From assembly GCA_905479665.1 (NCBI GenBank), contig CAJQNM010000131.1:1-5701 (forward strand): a stretch of DNA of 5,701 nt, written 5' to 3'. Both the position numbers and the translations under genes were made by a program. A model generated the notes under the pieces. That model saw nothing but the letters and a program-made list of their open reading frames with translations, was not told where the DNA came from and ran no database searches. Source of the stretch: an uncultured Saprospiraceae bacterium. Its GTDB lineage: Bacteria; Bacteroidota; Bacteroidia; Chitinophagales; Saprospiraceae. Positions 1-5,701 of this stretch are shown piece after piece. Each line of letters starts with the position of its first letter. The stretch's first letter is position 1.

Positions 1-1546
1 TCTCTGACGAACCTTCATAATCGAAACCTTTGAAGCCCATGGATTTGGCAAAGCGGCATAAGATCTCGCTGTCAGGGAGAGCTTGCCCGGGTGCATCCAC
101 CACTTTAGGTAGATAATTTATTCGTCGATCCGAGTTGGTCATTGTACCTTCTTTTTCCAGCCATCCCGCAGCAGGCAATAGGAGATCTGCATAGTCGGTG
201 GTATCCGAGCTTTGCGAAATATCTTGAACGACAACAAATCGTGCTTTACGCATTGCTGCGGCCACGGCATTGCTGTTTGGAAGACTCACCATCGGATTCG
301 TACAAATAATCCAGATCGCTTTCATTTCTCCACTTGCAAGTGCGTCAAACATCTGCGTCGCTGTTTTGCCCGGATGCTTTGGTAAATCTGAGATCCCCCA
401 AAATTGGGCAACAGCCTGACGGTGCTCCGGTACAGCAAGAATTCGATGAGCTGCCAACAACGTCGACATACCGCCCACTTCTCGACCACCCATGGCGTTG
501 GGCTGGCCTGTCAGAGAAAAAGGTCCAGAACCAGGCTTACCCACTTGGCCGGTGAGTAGTGAAAGATTCAAAAGGGCGAGATTCTTGTCAACACCAATTA
601 TGCTTTGATTGAGTCCCATTGCCCACATGCTGATAAAGCCTTTGGCCTGTCCTATCCATTGCGCAGCAAGTTTGATGTCCTTGACCGAAATTCCGCAAAT
701 AGAGGCCGCCTTCTTTAGAGAGGTTCGTAGGACCAAATCATGGTAATTTTCGTAGCCTTCGGTGCATTGCTCGATAAATTCCCGATCGATCATGCGGGTC
801 TCATAGAGACGGCGGGCAATTGCATTGTACAAAACCACATCCGTTCCGGGAATGATCTGCAGGTGAAGATCCGCAATGGCACAAGTGGCTGTCTTGCGAG
901 GATCGACCACTACAATTCTTATCTCCGGGTTTGCTTCCTTGTGCTTTTCCAGTCTCCGGTACAATATGGGGTGACACCAAGCAGGATTGGCACCGGTGAT
1001 CAAAAAGCAATCTGCCAGTTCGATATCGTCGTAAGAAATGGGTACGCAGTCTTCACCAAATGTTTTCATGTAACCGGACACCGCCGAGCTCATGCAGAGC
1101 CTTGAATTCGTATCCAAATTATTGGTGCCCAGATATCCCTTGACCAGTTTATTGACCAGATAGTACTCTTCAGTGAGGCACTGTCCACTTACATAAAACC
1201 CAATCGAGTCGGGACCATGACGATCGATTAGTGCTCGAAAAACTGCGGCTGCTTTTGTGATGGCCGCCTCCCAAGTGACCTTCTCCAATGGATGGTTTCT
1301 GCTCCTGCGTGCCTGTGGAAAAAGCAGTCGATCACTTTGGTCTGCAACCACATAATTCAGATTACGCCCCTTCGAGCAGAGCATACCTTGGTTGGCAGGG
1401 TGATCCTCATCTCCTTTGACTTTCAGATCTCCGCTGGCTTCCTTTTCAACAACAATACCACAGCCAACCCCGCAGTAGCAACACACCGTTTTTGCAGATT
1501 TCGCCATATCCGGGAAAGGTAGCTCCGATTTGTCGATTCTGTCCAT
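1..1546 (-). CDS. narB: Assimilatory nitrate reductase, molybdopterin/[4Fe-4S] catalytic subunit (3' end outside the window)
   Basis: Reduces nitrate to nitrite in the cytoplasm, the step after uptake by the transporter encoded just upstream. The minus frame is open from ATG 1546 to the window edge, giving 515 residues with no stop; family members run to about 700-plus residues, so roughly the last 200 are missing. Seen: an N-terminal [4Fe-4S] motif CCYCGVGC with ligands C22, C25 and C29, and C57 in LCSKG, followed by the conserved Lys 59. NSRLCMSS contains the likely Mo-ligand Cys 151. Further molybdopterin-oxidoreductase blocks follow (ITGANPAWCHP near 183-193, VVVDPRKT 212-219, GQPNAMGGREVGG 347-359, TNPMVSLPNSN 416-426). 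No clear ribosome site precedes ATG 1546. ATG 1507 would give MAKSAKTVCCYC, closer to the usual family N-terminus, so the start is uncertain. The gene lies 36 nt after nrtD in the same frame. nasA is an equally valid name. The family call is very secure. Confidence 0.95.
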   Translation of the reverse strand, partial: MDRIDKSELPFPDMAKSAKTVCCYCGVGCGIVVEKEASGDLKVKGDEDHPANQGMLCSKGRNLNYVVADQSDRLLFPQARRSRNHPLEKVTWEAAITKAAAVFRALIDRHGPDSIGFYVSGQCLTEEYYLVNKLVKGYLGTNNLDTNSRLCMSSAVSGYMKTFGEDCVPISYDDIELADCFLITGANPAWCHPILYRRLEKHKEANPEIRIVVVDPRKTATCAIADLHLQIIPGTDVVLYNAIARRLYETRMIDREFIEQCTEGYENYHDLVLRTSLKKAASICGISVKDIKLAAQWIGQAKGFISMWAMGLNQSIIGVDKNLALLNLSLLTGQVGKPGSGPFSLTGQPNAMGGREVGGMSTLLAAHRILAVPEHRQAVAQFWGISDLPKHPGKTATQMFDALASGEMKAIWIICTNPMVSLPNSNAVAAAMRKARFVVVQDISQSSDTTDYADLLLPAAGWLEKEGTMTNSDRRINYLPKVVDAPGQALPDSEILCRFAKSMGFKGFDYEGSSE

Positions 1547-1582
1547 CAAGTGGTCGGCCAAAATTGGGCTGAATTGTGATAC

Positions 1583-2389
1583 CTAGCGTTCCAAAAAATC
1601 AATGAGGTGTTTGCGATAATGGTAGTAATCCGGGTGATTAAGAATGGATTTACGGTCTCGGGGCCGCTTGAACTCAATCTTCAGGATATCACCTATCTGT
1701 GCTCGAGGACCAGAAGTCATCATGATGACCCGGTCTGCAAGAAAAATAGCTTCATCAACATCATGGGTAATTTGTAGTGCTGTTATTTTTTCCTTATCCC
1801 AAATTTCCAACAGCACATCTTGCAAGTCAGCACGAGTGAGTGAGTCGAGCATACCAAAGGGTTCGTCAAGCAGAAGAATTTTAGGTTTTAGAGCAAAGGC
1901 TCGAGCAATACCCACCCGCTGTTGCATTCCCTGTGAGAGTTGGTTGGCTTTTCGATCAAGTGCTTCGCTCAAGCCAACCCTATTCAAATAATATTTGCAA
2001 ATATCTAACTGCTCCTTTTTTGTGCCGTGCGGAAAGACCTGCCTCACACCCAACAACACATTCTCAAGGGTGGTCATCCAGGGAAACAGGCTCGGCGCCT
2101 GAAATATGACTGCTCGCTCTGGCCCGGGACCCAATATGGGAAGCTCATTAACGAGAATATCACCATCCGAAATTTCATTAAGCCCAGCTATCATGGTAAG
2201 CAACGTGGTTTTACCACATCCCGAGTGGCCAATGATCGAGACAAACTCTTCCGGCATGATTTTGAGCTGGAGATCCTCTAAGACCACGTAATCTCCTTTG
2301 GGAGTTGGATATTTTTTGGTCAAATCACGCATTTCCAGCATAGGAACACGGCGCGGTTGAACGATTGCTGTACCTGTGCTCTGTTTCAT
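1583..2389 (-). CDS. nrtD: Nitrate ABC transporter ATP-binding subunit, NrtD type
   Basis: One of two cytoplasmic ATPase subunits that power nitrate import through NrtB. It has 268 residues, normal for NrtD/SsuB/TauB-type ATPases. Seen: Walker A GHSGCGKT (54-61, K60), Q-loop Q97, signature LSQGMQQRV (151-159), Walker B ILLLDEP (171-177, E176), D-loop region GMLDSLTR, and H-loop THDVDEA with H209. The C-terminal stretch from KRPRDR (241-246) to LIDFLER is the usual NrtD ending. The signature is unusual: Gln replaces the first Gly of LSGG. Start ATG 2389 has no convincing Shine-Dalgarno; ATG 2341 (M17, MLEMRDL) would remove a non-conserved N-terminus and is a possible alternative. It is separated from nrtC by a structured 184-nt gap, so its expression could differ from that of the upstream genes. 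Without context a sulfonate or taurine ATPase would be possible; the neighbours make nitrate by far the best substrate. Confidence 0.93.
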   Translation of the reverse strand: MKQSTGTAIVQPRRVPMLEMRDLTKKYPTPKGDYVVLEDLQLKIMPEEFVSIIGHSGCGKTTLLTMIAGLNEISDGDILVNELPILGPGPERAVIFQAPSLFPWMTTLENVLLGVRQVFPHGTKKEQLDICKYYLNRVGLSEALDRKANQLSQGMQQRVGIARAFALKPKILLLDEPFGMLDSLTRADLQDVLLEIWDKEKITALQITHDVDEAIFLADRVIMMTSGPRAQIGDILKIEFKRPRDRKSILNHPDYYHYRKHLIDFLER

Positions 2390-2437
2390 AAGTTTTTAAT
2401 GTTAGTGACGTAGTTATTTTTGTGCAGATCGAAGAAG

Positions 2438-2473
2438 CGAAACCACACATAGCCAAGCTATGTAAGGCTTTCG
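2438..2473 (-). promoter_or_regulatory. Imperfect RNA hairpin in the nrtC-nrtD spacer
   Basis: On the minus-strand RNA a perfect 7-bp stem, ACATAGC / GCTATGT, closes on a TTG loop (2463-2447). After a 2x2 internal loop it extends into a second stem, CGAAAGCC / GGTTTCG (2473-2466 with 2444-2438), with one bulged G. In the minus-strand RNA one pair of the internal loop can form a U-G wobble, making it more stable in the nrt transcript than on the opposite strand. There is no T-run behind it, so it is more likely a processing, stability or regulatory element than a terminator. The pairing is read directly; the function is inferred. Confidence 0.6.
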
Positions 2474-2571
2474 ATGATGCTTACAGTCCCGCTCTTGCCG
2501 CGGGGAAGAGGTGTGCGAAAAGAACAAGTCAATAGTGATAAATTCTTGTGAAACAGAGCACCAGTCGACAT
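2458..2571 (-). CDS. Possible 37-codon leader or small ORF after nrtC (doubtful)
   Basis: An ATG begins two nucleotides after the nrtC stop codon (TAA 2576-2574) and reads 37 sense codons to TAG 2460-2458. The peptide starts MSTGALFHKNL and ends SIIESLT; I recognise no family, membrane segment or signal peptide. The position right behind the nrtC stop would allow translational coupling. The TAG falls in the 5' arm of the 2463-2447 hairpin, so a terminating ribosome would cover that structure, as in leader-peptide arrangements. An open frame of this size arises easily by chance and no independent ribosome site is evident. It ends 68 nt before the nrtD ATG. Confidence 0.2.
   Translation of the reverse strand: MSTGALFHKNLSLLTCSFRTPLPRGKSGTVSIIESLT
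2488..2510 (-). repeat. GC-rich inverted repeat with competing pairings
   Basis: Two overlapping inverted repeats can be drawn. One is CCCGC (2488-2492) with GCGGG (2500-2504), with a 7-nt loop. The other is CTCTT (2492-2496) with AAGAG (2506-2510), enclosing CC/GG and a mismatch. They are mutually exclusive, sharing position 2492 and the central bases. No T-tract follows, so it is not a classical terminator. Stability is modest and the pairing could be chance. Confidence 0.35.
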
Positions 2572-2573
2572 GG

Positions 2574-3455
2574 TTATATTGCTTTTCTACGGAAAGGAAA
2601 TGAACGTAACCCTGGAGTCAATGGCTTAAGATCAGGTAGCTTAAGACCGTTGGATTTCGATTGCTTTGCAGCTTCTCCGAGATCTGCTAAATAGCTCAAA
2701 ATATTGTTGCGCACAGCTCTGAAGTTAGGGTCAGAATTCAAACTTGCTTTGATCCGTGGTCGCCCCACCGAAACCTTGTATTCAGGACCGAGAGTAGCGT
2801 TCGGCCCCGGATTGAGCGGTATAATGCGGTCGGCCATGAAGATCCCCTCATCCACATCATTGGTGATCAGTAGTGCGGTTCGTTTGTTGGCACCCCATAT
2901 TTTGAGGATTTCATTTTGTAGGTTACCTCGAGTGAGCGCATCCAAAGCCCCCAGAGGCTCATCCATCAGAAGTAATTCTGGATCAGTAGCCAGAACCCTA
3001 GCCACCGCCACCCTTTGACGCATGCCTCCAGATAATTCATTTGGCTTCTTAAGCAAGGCAGGAGTAAGGTTGACCATATCGACAAACTTGCGGATCTGTG
3101 CATCTCTCCGTTTCCTATCCCAATCGGGATAGACGACGTTGACGGCGAGAGCAACATTTTCGTAGACGTTTAGCCAGGGCAGGAGAGAATAATTCTGGAA
3201 AATGACCCCGCGCTCAAGGTCTGGTCCTTCCACAATCTTGCCCCTGTACAGAACTTCACCCTTGCTTGGCTTAAGTAAGCCGGTTAGTAAGCTGACAAGA
3301 GTCGTTTTTCCGGATCCGGTAAATCCGACAATGGCAAGAAATTCGCCCTCATAAATTTTTAGATTTATTTCCTTAAGAACTTCAATGCGTGAGTTCCCCT
3401 GGTCGAACCATACGCTTACATTCCGAAATTCAGCAATTGGTATTTTTTCTTGCAT
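2574..3455 (-). CDS. nrtC: Nitrate ABC transporter ATP-binding subunit, NrtC type without the NrtA-like domain
   Basis: Second ATPase of the nitrate importer, expected to form a heterodimer with NrtD on the cytoplasmic face of NrtB. It has 293 residues. Seen: Walker A GFTGSGKT (44-51, K50), Q-loop Q87, canonical signature LSGGMRQRV (141-149), Walker B LLLMDEP (161-167, E166) and D-loop region GALDALTR. The H-loop reads ITNDVDEG, with Asn 199 where the switch histidine is expected. Cyanobacterial NrtC carries a large NrtA-like C-terminal domain; here only a tail of about 35 residues follows the NrtD-like ending (beyond about 258), rich in Lys, Pro and Arg and ending FPFRRKAI. Start ATG 3455 follows nrtB by 16 nt. 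A purine-rich GGGAG lies only 2 nt before it, closer than usual, and no alternative start fits. The nrtC symbol is by position and homology class; the protein could also be called NasD- or SsuB-like. Confidence 0.92.
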   Translation of the reverse strand: MQEKIPIAEFRNVSVWFDQGNSRIEVLKEINLKIYEGEFLAIVGFTGSGKTTLVSLLTGLLKPSKGEVLYRGKIVEGPDLERGVIFQNYSLLPWLNVYENVALAVNVVYPDWDRKRRDAQIRKFVDMVNLTPALLKKPNELSGGMRQRVAVARVLATDPELLLMDEPLGALDALTRGNLQNEILKIWGANKRTALLITNDVDEGIFMADRIIPLNPGPNATLGPEYKVSVGRPRIKASLNSDPNFRAVRNNILSYLADLGEAAKQSKSNGLKLPDLKPLTPGLRSFPFRRKAI

Positions 3456-3471
3456 AACTCCCTTTTATTGT

Positions 3472-4566
3472 TTAGGCCATTGCTTTTTCAAAACTCACGG
3501 ACTGTTGTATCCAATACATGATTCGGTCAAGCAAAAATCCGATAATACCAATCACGAACATGGCCACTATAATTTTGGCATTGGAGTCATTTGCACCATT
3601 TTGAAATTCCTCCCATACGAATGAACCCAATCCCGGACTCTGTGCCAGAAGTTCAATAGCAATGAGCACCATCCAGGCTACTGACACTGTAATTCGCATT
3701 CCGGTAAAAATGAGTGGAATAGCCGACGGCAAAATGACTCTATAAATCTTTTTGAATACTCCGAGCTTGAGCACCTTTGCTACATTAAGGTAATCTTCGT
3801 TGACCGATGACACTCCCAAGCTTGTGTTGACCAGTGTAGCCCACATGGCACAAAGACCAACACTTATACTAGATATAATGAAAGAGGTGTCTAGGCCTGA
3901 GTTAAGTGTGACCGTTTTCACAATCATAAAAACCAAGAGCAACCACACTACCGGCGAAACTGGCTTAAAAATCTGTATTAACCAGTTGACGGAAGTACGC
4001 AATGTTTGATTTAAACCAATTACAGTTCCTACCGGTATCGCAATCAGAAGAGAAATCAAAAAGCCAACCAAAACTGTCTTAATACTCGTGAATATTTGAT
4101 CAACGAATGAAGGCCTGCCCGTGTACCTAATGGGTGTGAGTCCCTCTGCCCTACGCTGTTGATTGGTCTCAGCCACTTTTTGCTTAAACTCGACCTTTTT
4201 ACGAGCAATCATTACATGGTCTGACCATAACACCCCGCCTGCCGACCAGACCTGAGCTGGGGAGGGCAGGGTATTCGGTTGACAGCTGGTGTTGCCTGAG
4301 TTAATACACATTTGCAACTCGGCAGCAGCTGCATCGCCCTGATCGATTCGTGCTTTTTCAATTTTGCTGGAGGCTTCCATATTAAATAGGTAGGACGAGC
4401 CCAATTGCCAGACGAGGAGGAATACCAACATGGACAGCAACGAAATGGCCAGGTTCTTGAACAAATCCAACAGTTTTTTCCGGGGTGGAGGTGCGATCCG
4501 TAGAGACTTTACTCGGTCGAATAGAGCAAAGGGTTTTTTATCTACAGAAATAGTGAAATCACTCAT
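3472..4566 (-). CDS. nrtB: Nitrate ABC transporter permease, NrtB type
   Basis: Inner-membrane channel subunit, presumably a homodimer, that receives nitrate from NrtA and contacts the two ATPases. It has 364 residues, against about 280 in cyanobacterial NrtB. Seen: a basic cytoplasmic N-terminus (RKK near 29-31), TM1 about 39-61, a long loop 62-155, then hydrophobic segments near 161-186, 203-217, 228-247, 288-307 and 331-350. The binding-protein-dependent permease (EAA-type) loop is NVAKVLKLG to VILPSAIP (261-284), the contact for the ATPase. GRPSFVDQI (150-158) and LAQSPGLGSFVWEEF (307-321) are recognisable NrtB/SsuC-family blocks. The loop carries Cys 87 and Cys 95. I chose ATG 4566 (MSDFTISV), 22 nt after the nrtA stop: an in-frame ATG at 4701 lies inside nrtA and would add 45 residues of unrelated basic sequence. 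The ribosome site is weak (AAAGAA). Confidence 0.93.
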   Translation of the reverse strand: MSDFTISVDKKPFALFDRVKSLRIAPPPRKKLLDLFKNLAISLLSMLVFLLVWQLGSSYLFNMEASSKIEKARIDQGDAAAAELQMCINSGNTSCQPNTLPSPAQVWSAGGVLWSDHVMIARKKVEFKQKVAETNQQRRAEGLTPIRYTGRPSFVDQIFTSIKTVLVGFLISLLIAIPVGTVIGLNQTLRTSVNWLIQIFKPVSPVVWLLLVFMIVKTVTLNSGLDTSFIISSISVGLCAMWATLVNTSLGVSSVNEDYLNVAKVLKLGVFKKIYRVILPSAIPLIFTGMRITVSVAWMVLIAIELLAQSPGLGSFVWEEFQNGANDSNAKIIVAMFVIGIIGFLLDRIMYWIQQSVSFEKAMA

Positions 4567-4588
4567 CGTATTTACGTTCTTTTTTGTA

Positions 4589-5701
4589 TTAATTGGCTTC
4601 TTCCTTATTGCCAATGACGAAGCTATTGATGTAGCTGATGGGATCCTTACCATCATATGTTTTACCATCGATGAAGTCCGTTGTGGCTGGCTTATAACCA
4701 TCAGTCTCAGGTATGTCTGCCGGATCTATCTTTCCCTCCTCAAGCAATTCTTGGGCAGCCGAATTCCACAAATCCGGACGATATATTTCACGAATCTTTT
4801 CGTCGTACCAACCAGCTGGTTTTGTCTCGGTAATTTGACCCCATCTTCTCATCTGGGTCAGAAACCAGACTCCGTCTGAATAGAAAGGAAAAGTGGCATG
4901 GTATCGATAAAAAACATTGAAATCTGGCATTTGGCGCTTGTCACCTTTTTCAAACTCAAAAGTCCCAGTCATTGAATTCGCGATGACGATAGAATCCGCT
5001 CCAACGTAGTCCGGCAAGGATAAGATACCCACTGCCTGTGGACGATTACCGGGAGTATCCAACCACTTCGCTGCTCGGATAAGAGCCTTTGTGATGGCTT
5101 TCGTGGTATTGGGATATTTGGTGGCAAAATCCTTGCGCAGGACAAACACTTTTTCGGGATTGTTTTTCCATATATCATAGTTGGTCGTTACGGGAACTCC
5201 TATACCTTTAAAGACTGCCTGTTGATTCCAAGGCTCACCTACACAATACCCGAAGATAGTTCCTGCTTCAAGGGTTGCGGGCATTTGTGGTGGAGGAGTG
5301 ACAGAGAGTAGTACATCGGCATCTATCTGGCCCTGAATGTTGTCAGCCGTATACATACCTGGATGTATGCCCGCAGCTGCTAACCAATAGCGGATTTCAT
5401 AATTGTGGGTTGATACTGGAAAGACCATGCCCATTTTGAAGGTTTTTCCGGAAGCCTTGTATTCTTGGACCACGGGTAGCAGGGCATCTGCTTTGATCGG
5501 GTGCATTGGCTTACCATCATCTCCCTTGGGCACATTGGATTTCATCTTGGCCCAGATATCGTTGGACACGGTAATACCATTGCCATTGAGGTCCATTGAA
5601 AATGGTGTAATCAGCTCGGCTTGACGACCAAATCCAGCTCCAGCGGCAATAGGTTGTCCGGCCAGCATGTGTGAACCATCCAATTGGCCATCAATAACAC
5701 G
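4589..5701 (-). CDS. nrtA: Nitrate-binding protein of the ABC importer, NrtA type (5' end outside the window)
   Basis: Extracytoplasmic solute-binding protein that delivers nitrate to NrtB. The frame is open from the window edge (5701) to TAA 4591-4589, giving 370 residues. Family members are about 440, so the signal peptide and roughly the first 70-100 residues are missing, and I cannot say whether it is a lipoprotein or a Tat substrate. Seen: GQLDGSHMLAGQPIA near the edge, THNYEIRYWLAAAGIHPG, and FGYCVGEPWNQQAVFKGIGV followed by NPEKVFVLRKDF, all typical of NrtA/CmpA-like proteins. The His of THNYEIRYW and the Lys of NPEKVF occupy positions that, from memory, correspond to nitrate-contacting residues in cyanobacterial NrtA; this needs an alignment. 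A TTG at 5683 is in frame but is not a start, because conserved sequence continues upstream of it. Being first in the visible order with short gaps behind it, it probably leads the operon; its promoter lies outside the window. Confidence 0.94.
   Translation of the reverse strand, partial: RVIDGQLDGSHMLAGQPIAAGAGFGRQAELITPFSMDLNGNGITVSNDIWAKMKSNVPKGDDGKPMHPIKADALLPVVQEYKASGKTFKMGMVFPVSTHNYEIRYWLAAAGIHPGMYTADNIQGQIDADVLLSVTPPPQMPATLEAGTIFGYCVGEPWNQQAVFKGIGVPVTTNYDIWKNNPEKVFVLRKDFATKYPNTTKAITKALIRAAKWLDTPGNRPQAVGILSLPDYVGADSIVIANSMTGTFEFEKGDKRQMPDFNVFYRYHATFPFYSDGVWFLTQMRRWGQITETKPAGWYDEKIREIYRPDLWNSAAQELLEEGKIDPADIPETDGYKPATTDFIDGKTYDGKDPISYINSFVIGNKEEAN

Larger units (their letters stand above)
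2390..2573 (-). other. Structured 184-nt intergenic spacer between nrtC and nrtD
   Basis: The other junctions in this operon are 16-36 nt, so this gap stands out. It contains an imperfect hairpin (2438-2473), a GC-rich hairpin (about 2488-2510) and a possible 37-codon ORF (2571-2458). No uridine run follows either hairpin on the minus strand, so neither looks like an intrinsic terminator. I found no convincing -35/-10 pair: a TTGACT on the minus strand lacks a suitable -10 at 16-18 nt, and no sigma-54 -24/-12 pair fits. Plausible roles are mRNA processing or stabilisation between nrtC and nrtD, attenuation, or an inserted palindromic repeat. Confidence 0.7.

Noticed and set aside
740..1105. 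121-codon plus-strand ORF
   Set aside because: It lies fully antisense to the conserved nitrate reductase and resembles no protein I know.
1644..1991. 115-codon plus-strand ORF inside nrtD
   Set aside because: Ser/Arg-rich antisense shadow of a well-conserved ATPase.
2438..2510. Rho-independent terminator after nrtC
   Set aside because: The hairpins are real but neither is followed by a T-run on either strand.
2525..2540. TTGACT-like -35 box on the minus strand as a promoter for nrtD-narB
   Set aside because: No TATAAT-like hexamer lies 16-18 nt downstream; the bases there are GC-rich.
4567..4701. A longer nrtB beginning at ATG 4701 with 45 extra N-terminal residues
   Set aside because: It overlaps the end of nrtA almost entirely in another frame, looks like translated shadow sequence, and the MSDFTISV start at 4566 fits the operon spacing.
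4430..4879. 149-codon plus-strand ORF with a hydrophobic stretch
   Set aside because: It is antisense to the nrtA-nrtB junction; the hydrophobic run is a shadow of coding sequence and the A/T-rich gap.
5681..5683. TTG at 5683 as the start of the binding-protein gene
   Set aside because: The frame is open to the window edge and the conserved GQLDGSHML block spans this codon, so the gene simply begins outside the window.
1..5701. Mobile element, CRISPR array, toxin-antitoxin or phage-defence genes
   Set aside because: No transposase, direct-repeat array or defence domain is visible; all long frames belong to nitrate assimilation.

Overview
The window holds one strand of an assimilatory nitrate uptake and reduction operon, transcribed entirely from the minus strand (right to left). 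In transcription order the genes are a nitrate-binding protein (nrtA, 5' end outside the window), a membrane permease (nrtB), two ATPase subunits (nrtC-like, then nrtD-like) and a molybdopterin assimilatory nitrate reductase (narB/nasA-like, 3' end outside the window). NrtA captures nitrate (possibly nitrite) outside the inner membrane, NrtB forms the channel, the two ATPases drive import, and the reductase converts cytoplasmic nitrate to nitrite. No nitrite reductase, regulator, cofactor gene, tRNA, CRISPR or mobile element is visible.

Layout: 5701-4589 nrtA (C-terminal 370 residues); 22-nt gap; 4566-3472 nrtB; 16-nt gap; 3455-2574 nrtC; a long 184-nt gap; 2389-1583 nrtD; 36-nt gap; 1546-1 narB (N-terminal 515 residues, open to the window edge). 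The reductase has no stop inside the window, so positions 1-1546 are coding and not empty. The only non-coding stretch of any size is 2390-2573, which carries a strong imperfect hairpin, a second GC-rich hairpin and a possible 37-codon ORF.

Organism: a bacterium with mid-range base composition. A separate binding protein, a two-ATPase transporter and a permease with a large external loop fit a Gram-negative (diderm) bacterium. This is not the standard cyanobacterial form, because NrtC lacks the NrtA-like C-terminal domain. From memory, the permease loop resembles proteins of gammaproteobacteria, Verrucomicrobia or Planctomycetes, but I cannot fix the phylum from the sequence alone.

The system is known in outline. 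The points most worth a second look are: (i) the two ATPases carry non-canonical residues that should meet in the same composite ATP site (Asn in place of the H-loop His in NrtC; LSQG in place of LSGG in NrtD), leaving the other site consensus; (ii) the structured nrtC-nrtD spacer with a possible leader ORF whose stop codon lies inside the hairpin; (iii) an enlarged, two-cysteine external loop in NrtB; (iv) nrtD and narB sharing one reading frame, separated by a single TAG and 12 sense codons.
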